A stretch of DNA of 64,000 nucleotides from Isoetes taiwanensis (lineage: Eukaryota; Streptophyta; Lycopodiopsida; Isoetales; Isoetaceae): the NCBI GenBank assembly GCA_021234155.1, contig JAJEKV010000033.1, positions 7,432,635-7,496,634 of the forward strand, written 5' to 3'. The position numbers and the translations under genes were made by a program. Positions 33,385 to 44,700 of this stretch are shown in pieces (within the stretch, counting starts at the first letter, position 1; the number at the start of each line of letters is the position of its first letter). The notes beneath the pieces are model-generated. The model searched no databases, had not been told where the DNA came from, and saw only the letters and a list, made by a program, of their open reading frames with translations.

Positions 33385-36300
33385 ATGGAGAAATCAGAAG
33401 CTAAGGGAGAAACTGAAGCTGAAAATGGGCTGCAAGATGCTGGGGCAGACAAGCAGCAGGATGAAAGCAAGAAGGAAGCTGTTCCAATTCACAAGCTTTT
33501 TGCATATGCAGATATCAAAGATTGGATTCTCATGTTCGTTGGGACCCTGGGAGCCATAGCCCATGGATTGATAATGCCTGCTTTCTTTCTCGTCTTTGGA
33601 AGTTTGATTAACAGCTTAGGTAGCTTGATAAACGATTCCCATGAAATGTATCGCCAAGTATCCCAGGTACCACCAAATGCATGGATAAATTAAAGTTAAA
33701 CTTAATCGCTTTTCAATTGAATACAACTCATTTTGCTTCTGCAGAAAGCTATTTTTCTCGTCTATCTGGGCCTCGCCAGCTTGGTGGCATCGTGGGCAGG
33801 TGCAGAACTAAGTTGATTTTGTAATGCTAAGGACTGGATCAGGCTGTATTTGGCAACCATTTCATTCATTAATGTTTTTATTTGTGGGATTTGAGCAGAG
33901 GTATCCTGTTGGATGCAAACTGGTGAAAGGCAAACAGCGAGACTAAGAGTTAAATACCTGGAGGCAATGCTCAACCAAGATGTTGGATTTTTCGATACAG
34001 AGGCAAGGACAGGTGATGTGGTCGGAAGAATATCTAGCGACATGTTAATTATACAAGAGGCTATTAGCGAGAAGGTTACTGTCTGCCCCATTGCTCTGAT
34101 CTCAAGGCATGATTTTTCGATGCTTAAGCAAAATATGTTCATGATCAGCTGACTTTAGGGGTTGTGACAGATGGGTCTATTCTTACATTTCATGACGACA
34201 TTTGTTGGAGGGTTCATACTTGGGTTCATAACGTTATGGCGATTAGGTGTTGTAACACTTGGCATCCTTCCTGTAATTGCGATTTCTGGTGGTCTGTATG
34301 CCTATGCACTCACCGGTGTTACTTCCAAGAGCCAGGCAGCATATGCAACTGCAGGAAGCATAGCAGAACAGGTACATGCCCATCAAATTTTTACCTCCTT
34401 TTACGAAGTTGGTTTTTGAAAAATAAATCAATAGGACAGGTTTTAAGTCTAAGAAATTTAATTGCAAGACTTAGGTTTGCTTTTATCATGTACGATTTCA
34501 ATAACACTTTGGCAGACAGGCTATTTCACAAGCACGGATTGTCTATTCTTTTGTGGGGGAGACAAAAACAATTAGCAGCTATGCGCAAGCATTGAAGTCC
34601 ACACTTCAATTGGGTTATAAAGCTGGGATTGCCAAAGGTTTGGGTATAGGATTTACATATGGAATTCTCTTCTGTTGCTGGGCACTTTTGATGTGGTATG
34701 GAGGCGTCCTCATCAGACAAGGACATGCCAATGGTGGCAAAGTTCTTACGTCAATGTTCGCCGTCATAGTTGCTGGCATGTATGTTAAGCTCTCTAACCA
34801 CAAAAGTAATAAGATCATCAAGAATGATATGGAAGTTTGCATATTTAATTATTAGTGGTAATTGTTGTGAAGGTCTTTGGGTCAAGCTACTCCAAGCATT
34901 GCGGCATTTTCAAAAGCAAGGGTAGCTACTTATCAACTCATGCAGCTGATTAACCATAAGCCTACAATAAACGTTGATAAATTGAAGGGCAAGGTGTTAA
35001 CTGTTGTACAAGGAAACATTGAATTCTGCAATGTCTCTTTCAGTTATCCTTCACGACCTGATGTGGCCATATTTGAGAACCTTTGTCTTCAAATACCAGC
35101 AGGAAAAACAGTGGCAGTGGTAGGAGGTAGTGGTTCTGGAAAGAGCACAATTATCTCACTCATTGAGAGGTTCTATGATCCGACTTCAGGTGCAAATGAA
35201 ATCCTTTATGCTGGTGTCTATATCTGCAGCAAAGGGTCTTATACATTGATGTTTTGATATAGGGAAGGTGCTACTTGACAACCATGATATTAGGACCTTG
35301 CAGTTAGATTGGCTCAGAACACGTATGGGTCTGGTTAATCAGGAACCAGCTTTGTTCGCAACAACATTTGAACAGAACATACTTTACGGCAAGCAGGATG
35401 CAACTATTGAGGACATTGAAAAGGCTGCAATATCTGCAAATGCACATAGCTTTATTAGCCAGCTTCCAGATGGGTACAAAACTCAGGTTTCATTATTTAG
35501 GTTCCATTTTATGCTCAATATCTTTCTATATTGCTTTAGACACATAGTATCAATATGTTTCAAAGTCCTGTTATCATCGGTTCTTCTCTCCAGCTTATGG
35601 TAAAATGCTCATAGTCCTGCCGGATATAGGTTGGTGAGCGTGGCGTGCAACTTTCTGGGGGACAAAAGCAGAGGGTTGCAATAGCAAGGGCCATGCTGAA
35701 AGATCCTTCTATTCTTCTTCTTGATGAAGCCACAAGTGTTTTGGATGCAGAATCAGAACATGTCGTCCAAGAAGCACTGGATCACCTCATGATAGGGCGG
35801 ACAACAGTCATTGTTGCGCACCGTCTATCTACCATTCGGAATGCAGATCTTATTGCTGTTGTACAGCAAGGGAATATTGTTGAGTTAGGTACACATGAGG
35901 ACCTCATTGCCAAAGGCCAACATGGGACTTATGCTGCTCTTGTTAGGCTACAAGCAATGGCAAACGACCAAGAAGCATATGGAACACAAGAACCCAGGTT
36001 TCTTTCATCTCATTTGTGACAGACAGTTTCTGTTTTCTCCTGCTCAATTCCTTATTTTTTGGTTATGTTTGACTATGTGCAGGGTGTTAAAAAAAGACTC
36101 CTTTGATAAACGCCCAAGTATAGATACTACGGTTGAGAGTGCAAGGTTCAGTAGGATCAAGAGTTTCTTGAGCCGTCAATCCAGTACGGCTTCAGATCTT
36201 ATAGAAGTTGGAGATATACAAGAAGATAAAAAGGTGTCAAATGCATACTTCTGGAGATTATTAAGGCTAAATGCACCAGAGTGGCCCTTCTTCACTGTGG

Positions 36301-38201
36301 GAACAATCGGAGCCATGTTTGCTGGTGTTGTCAATCCGAGTTTTGCATATTTCCTTGCCTCAAATATCAAGGTGTTTTATGACACGGACTTCAATCATAT
36401 GAAAAAAGAACTTGCCAAAAACTCCATTATATTCATCTGTATAGGAGCTGGAACTCTCGTGGCCTATTTTGTGTATCACTACTTTTTTGCCATTGCTGGC
36501 GAAAATCTCACCAAGCGTATGCGCGAAAAAATGCTTACAGGTAATGGAATGAATCTGATAAAATTTTGAATATAATAGATAGATATAAGGCATGCATGCT
36601 TAAACATGTCTCTGTTGCAGCTATATTAAGAAATGAGGTTAGTTGGTTTGATCAAGATGAGAATAGCAGTGGGCAAATCACAGCACGCTTAGCCTCTGGA
36701 GCAACATATGTGAGAGCTGCTATGGGAGACCGTGTTGCAATACTTGTACAGAACACAACACTGTTGTTCTCAGCTTTTATTATTGCATTCATTGTGCAGT
36801 GGAGGGTTGCTTTTGTAATAACTGCAACTATACCCTTATTAGTTGCTGCTGCCATGGTCCAGGTAAAATACTTTTACTGTCTGCATTCCCTATAAATAAC
36901 ATACTGAATCTATATATTTTTTGAGTTCAAGAACAAAATTAGGTTTGCCTCTAGTAATAGTTTGTGGTTTGCAGCAATTGTTTGTGAAGGGTTTTGCTGG
37001 GGACATAGCCAAGGCGCATAACAAAGCAACCACGCTAGCAGGAGAAGCTGTTAGCAATATCCGTGTCGTAGCAGCTTTCAATGCTGAGATAAAATTGGTA
37101 AATTTGTTCTCTACTGAACTCGATGGGCCAAAGCAAAGTAACTTCATCAGAGGACAGTTAGCAGGCTTAGGATATGGCATGTCTCAACTTCTCCTATATT
37201 TTTCTTATGGCTTGACGCTGTGGTATGGGGCCAAGTTAGTAAAAGATGGGGTGACAAACTTTGGAGATGTAATGAAGGCATTTTTTGTCCTTGTTATGAC
37301 ATCCTTTGCAGTGGCAGAGACAATTTCTATGACTCCAGATATTATAAGAAGCAATAATGCCATGAAATCTGTTTTTAAGATTCTTGACCGACAAACCAAG
37401 ATTGAGCCAGATAGCACTGAGGGTGAGCAGGTATATCAAATAAAAGGAGAACTTGAATTTCAAAAAGTAGTTTTTTACTACCCAACCAGGCCAGATGTAC
37501 TCGTATTCAAGAATTTAAATCTGAAAGTGCATTCAGGACAGTCTCTTGCTATAGTTGGGGCTAGTGGATCAGGAAAGAGCTCTGTAATGAGCTTAGTGGA
37601 GAGGTTTTATGACCCTGTAAATGAGAAGATACTTGTGGATGGAAAAGACATCAGAATGCTAAATCTGAAATCATTTCATCGTCATGTAGGTCTTGTCCAG
37701 CAGGAGCCTGCTTTATTTGCGACTAGTATATATGAGAATATTCTTTATGGTAAAGAAAATGCATCAGAAAGTGAAGTGATTGAGGCATCAAAAGCAGCCA
37801 ATGCTCATAACTTTGTGAGCTCATTGCTTGCAGGATATAAAACAGAAGTTGGCGAGAGAGGTGCCCAGCTCTCAGGTGGCCAGAAGCAGAGAGTGGCAAT
37901 TGCTCGTGCAGTCCTCAAGAATCCAACAATTCTTCTTTTGGATGAAGCAACTAGTGCCTTGGATGCAGAATCTGAACGCATTGTGCAGGACGCTCTTGAC
38001 AGGCTAATGAAAGGAAGGACGACCATAGTGGTAGCACATCGCCTTTCCACCATAAAAAATGCAGACAAGATTGCAGTGATTCAAGATGGTAAAATCATTG
38101 AACAGGGTGCTCATGAGGACCTCGTTGAAAACACCGATGGTGCCTATTATCGTCTAATCAAGCTTCAGCAAGGGAACAACAGAGAGTTAGCAGCAGTATA
38201 A
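33385..38201 (+). CDS. ABC transporter subfamily B, full-size (MDR/P-glycoprotein type)
   Basis: Plant ABCB proteins are plasma-membrane exporters; several move auxin, but the substrate here cannot be told. I read eleven exons: 33385-33666, 33745-33799, 33899-34074, 34171-34371, 34520-34779, 34873-35189, 35263-35486, 35630-35997, 36083-36540, 36621-36862 and 36975-38201. All joins are GT..AG and in phase; the total is 3810 nt, 1269 residues plus stop, normal for the family. Order is TMD1-NBD1-TMD2-NBD2. NBD1 has Walker [10 protein letters not shown] (about 409), LSGGQ (about 513) and ILLLDEATS (about 533). NBD2 has GASGSGKSS (about 1056), LSGGQ (about 1160) and ILLLDEATS. The NBD1 D-loop is SVLD, not the usual SALD. 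The start is the first ATG giving the acidic cytosolic tail before [10 protein letters not shown]. The linker is Ser/Arg-rich ([14 protein letters not shown]). Confidence 0.95.
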
Positions 38202-39608
38202 CACAAAAATCGTAAATTGAGTGTTAAAGATTGTGGCATTGATGATCAATTGATGGATCCATCAGCCTATCACCCTGTTTGCCACTTTTAAGGCATACCA
38301 TCCCGATTTTCCCTATGGCAGGTTGGTTATTTTCTTGTGGCGTGAAAGCACAGGTTCGCATCTCTGGCAGAAATTAATTTGCCATTACGGCCAAAGGCAA
38401 TCTGATTAATTTTTTAGTGATAAAGCACGCAGGAAATAATTTCAAGCTAAAGTCTTCAACCAAATAAATATTGAGTGTGAGGCAGGGTTCCAAGAATATT
38501 TGAGGTATAACCAGAAAATTTGCCTGTGTATGTTAGTATACTGGATTTCCTATATGCTAAAGTTCAAATATACCGGATTTCCTATATGCTAAAGTTCAAA
38601 TATATCGGATTTTATATATAAACTCTGCTTTTGCTACTATTTTTTTCCTGGCATGTAAAAGCGTTTTTGCTACTATTTTTTTCTCGGCATGTAAAAACAT
38701 CAATCGGAAAATAAGAACTCCAACCGGTAATCCTCAAGCCTAATCCCCACTTTTTCGATCCCTGGTCAGGGTTCGAAAAATATTTTAGATGTAACTAGAA
38801 ATTCATATGTACTGGATTTTACAAAATAAAATTAGAAACCGATGTTCCAAATGCTGGAAATTTGCCTGGATTCATCAACCTTAAAGGCTTGAACAAAAAT
38901 ACACACAGTAACTAAAAAATAAGATCAAAGTATACTAAACATCTGTTGACTTACTCTCACCAAATGTGCGTGTTTTAATAGAATTTCTTAGAAAGTTTAA
39001 TGGCGAAAGAGCACTAAAATATTGCAAAATAGATGTATATTTAAATTTGTTAAAATATTGCAAAATAGATGTATATTGAATATTGAAATTTGGTCTGCAA
39101 ACAGTTACAAATTGCTTTAACAACTTTTTTTGATGTGCAATCACAATCTCTAAATTTGCTCCATCTATGTCTCTTGATATTTTGCATCTCTATACTTATT
39201 TTCATGTAAAGAGGACCTCAAAACCACTAAAAATCCTTCAGGAGGTCCAAAATCCAGAATTATGGGGCATCCTCTTATATCTTGTTGAAATGCATTCAAA
39301 TCTGCTTTTGGTTCAGTCACATAGTACAATTGAATGCCCCATATTACATATTATGGCGCACATGTTATGTCAATATAATCAGCTTGGAATAAGTTACTTA
39401 ATATTGTGAGACCGCCTAGGATGTCTGCCAAAAAAGGCAGATATTGTGCTGAAATTAGCAACCTGTTTCTAAATACCATATGATTCCATTTCAGTGTACT
39501 TCAAAACAGCAGGTAAATCATCACATAGCTTGCTTATGGCATTAATGCCTACTCAACCAACGAGTTTGCTGAATTCTATCCAACCTTAAAATGTCACATG
39601 CATATTTT
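38202..39608. other. 3' flank of ABCB with short tandem repeats
   Basis: No gene seen. The 3' UTR must lie at its start. A 38-bp unit (GGATTTCCTATATGCTAAAG then TTCAAATATA) is doubled near 38540-38610. TTTTGCTACTATTTTTTTC then CGGCATGTAAAA is doubled near 38628-38698, and TTAAAATATTGCAAAATAGA then TGTATATT is doubled near 39013-39078. Confidence 0.7.
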
Positions 39609-40742
39609 TCAAACAAAACCTGTAATTTTTCTACTACTACAAGAAAAGTGGCAAGCAATGGCATTCACAAGGTTTTCTATTTCTTCTAACCATTTCATGC
39701 TGTCTTTCTTAGATGCACGAACCACGGCCAGATTTGCACGATGTGCAATATAATGAATAGATGTTAAGAAAGGGTACCTCTGTTTCAATCTTGCAGCAAC
39801 ACATGTGTTCTTCCCTGTCACAGTCGAGGCACCATCGGAACCAAATGCGACCAATTTAGACATGTCAAAACCAGCAGCATGTTGAAGATAATTCAATAAG
39901 GATTCAAACAATGCGGCAGCACCAACACTTTTGCTCTCAAAATTCCAAGGAAATTGTGTTTGGGCTCACCACTATCCTCCAAGTAGCTAATGCACAATAC
40001 AATATGCTGTTGCGAGGCAATATCAATAGGCTCGTCAACTCGCAATCCAAAGAAGGGGCTGGCCTTCACTTTTGCTACTAAAGATGAGTGCAAACTAGCA
40101 CTTATACAGCAAATGAACTCTTGACAAGCATGGTCATTGTGGTATAACCGTTTAGTAATAGATGAAACCTCTGATCCGAAGGAGATTAACCACATGCTCA
40201 AAGTCATTGAATGACCATGTTCTAGCTTCTACAGTGTACGCTGCCCTGAACAAATTCAATATATCTCTATCAACAGATTCATGCATCTTTTTAACTGCTA
40301 CAACAACGGGCTTTCTTGGCTTTGCATGATCTAACTTCCTTGCTTCTGCAATAAGATGGGTCTTACAAGTAGCATGCTCACTAAACTGAATGTCTTGAGA
40401 TTTTTGCATCCCCCTTTGGCATATGGACTATTCCCTGTAATCCTAAATATTAGCATTGAGAAACTAAAATTCAGAACAATTGTGTGCTAACTTTAACAAT
40501 TTAAAACTATCTATTATTGCAAAGGATTCAGTGGTACAGAAAACCACATTCTCATCCTTGTCATATCTCATCCATTCCCAAGTTTTTAACCACTTAAACA
40601 TCGCTTGCTGACTGGAATCTCCCTCTTCCTCATTTCCACTTTCATCTTCATTGCTATCTAAACCATTCTTCTCCCGGTTTATCTTCTTGAATTTAGCAAA
40701 TTCTTTGTTTATCATTGTAGCAAATTTGGCGCAAGAATTCAT
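39609..40742 (-). pseudogene. hAT-like transposase remnant (zinc-finger protein 862 / DUF4371 type)
   Basis: Four overlapping minus-strand blocks read in order: WLKTWEWMRYDKDENVVFCT (near 40600, a TTF-type/BED-like N-terminal region); HATCKTHLIAEARKLD and HESVDRDILNLFRAAY (40409-40200); SPFFGLRVDEPIDIASQQHI and LCISYLEDSGEPKHNFLGIL (40070-39920); and FDMSKLVAFGSDGASTVTGK with SIHYIAHRANLAVVRASK (39900-39700). The DE-S-DIA, GSDGA and C/Y-x-AHR blocks are the usual catalytic core of hAT-type transposases of this group. The C-terminal dimerisation region is missing, and the blocks lie in different frames. No terminal inverted repeats identified. Confidence 0.8.
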
Positions 40743-41883
40743 GTACTAGTCTTCCTCTTACTTCCTTTCTCTTACATGGCTGCTAAACCTGAATGTGACA
40801 TGTATACAAATATTAGAGCAGAACTTTAAAGAAAATTAAGAACATGAATAGAAACTTACTTGTATAAAGAAAGAGTATCTTTGATTGGAAGTAGAGCACT
40901 AATTTAGATATGTATGCAAAGAATGGCTTCCACCTGTGATATCTTAGAAGAGCACATTTGCACCTTCACACTCACCATTATTGCTCCCAAATCAACTACA
41001 AGTAAGTCCTCCTACCAAATTCATATTGCCTTAAATAAGAGCATTAATCCTCTAAAATCGTGTCTCTAAAATCATGTGGCAGTGGTAGTGCCAGATGTAT
41101 GGAGCCAGATGTATGGAGCCCAGGGCCACCAACAAGGCAACCACATTCTCATAACTCTTCAATTCAATGCACTGCAACAGAATTATATGCTAAATGCTAT
41201 TCATGAATGTACAATCTGCTATTGCAAATCTACTTTGCCTTTGTCGCCATCCACACCCAGGTCCGGCTAGGCTAGGGCATGGCCTTCGCCCTCCCAAAAT
41301 GACCTTCGGCCAGATTCCTTTTTAGTATAAATTGTAATAAACTAGCAAAAAGGCGCAACATGAGGCTTGGGCAGTATTAGACTTGATTCAGTTTCTAATT
41401 AGAAAAGCATTTATTACTACTAATTTATAGCTATTACGCTAGCCATTAAATTGAAAGGCTGGGAAAGGGGAAGAAGTGTTATTGGGATGATCGCTGCAAT
41501 GGGAATGTAGTTAGGCAAAATATAGATAGGGAAGGGAATATTGGTCGTATGTGCAATAGGAATATAGTTAGATAGACTACATTCCCTTGAATCTGTCTAG
41601 TCTCATATGTATACTTGTACAGTTTAATAGCATTCTTATTACTGCCACGATTTTTCCCTCGAAAACCTTTCGGGGCGGGAGTTTTTTAACCCGAACGATA
41701 ATAGGTCTGTTATTTTTTTTTTTTTTTTTTTTGGGTTGCCCCTAGGGGGGCAAACCCTTGTTTATGTGGGCTTTTGGCATATCCTAGGTATATTCTTGAA
41801 TATCCCTAGGATATGCTGGTGACTGCTAAAAACCTCCTATTTCCTGTAAACTGGCGGTCAGCTTCGACGTCTGATTTCTTGAA
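40743..41883. other. Intergenic sequence with two inverted repeats
   Basis: I see no gene. GGGTTGCCCC/GGGGCAAACCC (about 41733-41757), next to a long T-run, and GGCATATCCTAGGTATATTC / GAATATCCCTAGGATATGCT (41776-41795 and 41798-41817) can form stem-loops. Confidence 0.6.
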
Positions 41884-42273
41884 GTGAACCAGGTAGCTGG
41901 CAAGGCTCCATGGTCGCATAATGCTTCTTCCTGGAATCTTGTATTTGATTGTACATTCGACGATGCAAGCAAAGCAGAATGTGTTTTAGGTTTAGATATA
42001 CGTCGGAAGGCAGCAAAGTCAGATAATGAACTCCTTCATGCCGGCTTGGGCAGCCATAATCGGAAAGGTAATGAAAAAACGAGCATTTCATTGCCGATTT
42101 CCGAGAGTTCATCATCTTTGAGCATAAAATGGCGCTTGAAGCGACTCGGAGGTGAAATTCAAGGCATAACAGAAAGTTATGGAAGCCCTCAGCAGAAAGA
42201 GCTCATGCTTCCGGTTTCTAACATAATTGGCCATTCCTTGGAAGGACTTAGCCTTTGGACAATCGGCCCATAG
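41884..42273 (+). other. Unassigned open frame
   Basis: An open frame of about 129 codons (starts MNQVAGKAPWSHNASSWNLV, includes SLPISESSSSLSIKWRLKRL). No family recognised, and no codon or splice evidence that it is real. It may be an exon fragment like its downstream neighbours. Confidence 0.2.
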
Positions 42274-42842
42274 ACATTGTAAGTTTTTGATATCCTTTGT
42301 ATTTTCCATATGCTGCCCAGAGAGTGGAATGTTTGCCTCGGGACCAACATGTATGGATTCTTTCTAATTTATGAACGTAAAAGTACAAAAATAGTAACAC
42401 CAAATGGATCAGGGGTTTACTTAATTATAAATTCTTTTCTCGTTTTAGATTACTTGTTAAGTTCATCTTCCTCCATATTTTGGGATGGGGATAGATTCAT
42501 TTTAATGCAGGACGCAAGTAAATATAATGTGAAAAAGTGGTCCTATTATTTTTCTTGGATGCATGGCATAATGATGATTGGTATGAGGATGTACAAATAA
42601 TGAAATCCTGAAGCGTACGTGGTTTTCTTTCTTGATCTCTAGAGAGGACCACAAAAATACATTATTCTGAAGTAAAGCAGAGTCATATCTTCATTATAAG
42701 GCAGCAAATAATCACAATGGAGTAAACTGGATTTGTAAGCCTTATCTACGAGGTTGAGATGGTTAGCTTCGAAAGGGTAAGTAGACAACTAATATGACTT
42801 TGTGATGCTGAGGTATGGGAAAATTTAGTGATGTGAAAAATG

Positions 42843-43125
42843 CAACAGGCAAAGGAACGATTTGAAATGAGCACATCTGACAAACTGGAAGCAGCAAATA
42901 TAAAGAAGGAAGAGGGTAACGAAGCCTTCAAGGCTGGCAAGTACCTGAGGGCATCGACAAGATATGATAAGGTAATATTTCTTCTTGTTTTCTTGTTCAA
43001 ATGAATGGACTGTTCAAAAGTTATTCAATGCACTTGCAGGCAGTCCGGTAGATTGAATTTGATAGCAAATTCACTGAAGAAGAGAAAGAGAAATCCAGAC
43101 AGCTGAAGATAGCCCAAGATTCCTA
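42843..43125 (+). pseudogene. FKBP62/ROF-type immunophilin, TPR-region exon fragments
   Basis: After an acceptor-like CAG, the frame reads RFEMSTSDKLEAANIKKEEG then NEAFKAGKYLRASTRYDK with a GT donor (GATAAG/GTAATATT near 42972). After TTGCAG at about 43039 it continues AVR, a stop (TAG), then IEFDSKFTEEEKEKSRQLKI. This is the start of the TPR domain of plant large FKBPs, which binds HSP90. The FKBP domains upstream and the remaining TPRs are absent. The intron and its borders remain, so this came from genomic DNA and not from an mRNA copy. Confidence 0.75.
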
Positions 43126-43475
43126 ATTCTGAAGCATTTGCTATTGATATTAAAGGTGCAGCATTTAGTTGGGACACATCTTCTAAGAGACCCACACTCA
43201 GCAATTTAAAACTGCATAAAAGAAGGCACAACTGTTGCAGTTTGTGGTGGTGTTGGGACAGAAAAATCGAGTCTTCTCTCTTGTATTCTTGGAGAGATAC
43301 CAAAGCTTTTGGGAGAGGTGAGCTTAGAATTCTGAACATGAGGTGTCCATTTTACTTTTGCATGAGTTATCTGACTGACCTTGCATTTTGTTAAACTTAA
43401 AGGTTAAATTAAGTGGTAGCACGGCATATGTTGGTCAGACAGCCTGGATTCAAAGTGGTAAGGTTGAAAGCACAT
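43126..43475 (+). pseudogene. ABC transporter subfamily C (MRP), NBD1 exon fragments
   Basis: The frame reads AFAIDIKGAAFSWDTSSKRP then TLSNLKL; after a one-base frameshift it continues [20 protein letters not shown] and [11 protein letters not shown], then a donor (GGAGAG/GTGAGC near 43318). After the intron comes VKLSGSTAYVGQTAWIQSGK. This is the first nucleotide-binding domain of plant ABCC proteins. The Walker A reads GTEKSS where GTGKSS is expected (one G-to-A change), which alone would spoil nucleotide binding. It directly abuts the FKBP fragment, with no intergenic space. Confidence 0.8.
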
Positions 43476-43479
43476 CTCC

Positions 43480-44700
43480 TCCTGGTGCTGTTTCTGGCTC
43501 AGATGGAAGATCGACTTTGTGTACTAAGAATCAAGTGCAAACGGCTTTTCAAGAGGCTTTTGCGGACGTGCAGATAGGGAGCAAAAGCGGCAACAACGGC
43601 TAATACATGCTGTTAAAAGCAAAGAACCGCAATGAAAGCAAAGAACGGTTGCAAAAGTTGCTTTGGAGGCAGCACTACTTGCAGCTAGGGCAGGGGCCCA
43701 AGCTCGGAAAAATGCCATGGCAATCACTAGCCCCACGCTCCCAAGCCTGTCCACCGGCACACCTCCTACACTATCCTCCAGTAGCTCTTTAGAGAAGGAA
43801 AAGACAAAACCTAATATAAAGATAGAGAATGAAGAACTGCAGGGTTCTCAGTCTGCTGTTGATGATGAGGAATTGGCTCGACAATTACATCATAAAATCA
43901 ACAGTTCACCTAGGATCTCTTGTAGTTCTATTCCTAGTCGGAAGAAAGTTGCGAACAAACTGTACCCGGTGCAAACAACCGATGATCAAAATTTTCTCCT
44001 CAAGCCGTGTTGCCATCTCCCCTCGAGCCCTTTGTGCCGGTGAAGCACTGTGTAACAGTGCCACGATCTTTCTCACACAAGAAAGGTAGGCGTCATGACA
44101 GATATGTGAAGCTTGAACCTCAAACTCTTGAATTTGAAGATGAGCGGTTTGAGGGAGGGGTTTGAGAAGACTTTGCAAGTATAAGTCAACTTACGTTCTT
44201 TGAAACCAAGCCTCACAAGCTTCACAGAGAGTAGTGCAATGGAACATGAGGCATTAGAACAAAGGGCTCTGCACAATTTGCATTTTTCAATTCCATCCAT
44301 AAAAACAGGACACGAGAATGCCCATTGTCTTTGGCTTCACAATAATTTCCAATCTTTGTGTGCTCGGGTCGGCTTTTATCGGGGTCTTAAAGAAGTTGTC
44401 GCTGAAAAGATTGGTTTGAAGGAGCAAAGCAGGATCATGATGTACAAAAGCATGAGGTTCACTCACGGGATGGATGAGCGGCCGGTTGTGGAGGGTAACG
44501 AGATATCTAACACCACGGGGAAGTGAACATTTGCGGAATTCCAAAGGAACTTATGCGGATGGAAGCTCTCGACAAAGAGTACGTAAATACATAGAACTCT
44601 CAAGATCCGAGACAAAGACATCCAATGGAAATAGCAGCCTTCCCAATAAGAAGAGAAGTAGAAACAGATCCGGAGTCAAGTCATTTTATAAACAATAGAA
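43480..44700 (+). pseudogene. Unassigned gene fragments
   Basis: Directly after the ABCC fragment come coding-like blocks in shifting frames: VQTAFQEAFADVQIGS, EAALLAARAGAQARKNAMAI, DDEELARQLHHKINSSPRIS and SIPSRKKVANKLYPVQ; further on ESSAMEHEALEQRALHNLHF, HCLWLHNNFQSLCARVGFYR and KEQSRIMMYKSMRFTHGMDE. I do not recognise the family or families. The ELA-x-LH-x-x-x-NSSPR block looks like a conserved plant motif. Frame breaks near 43600 and 44050. Confidence 0.45.
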
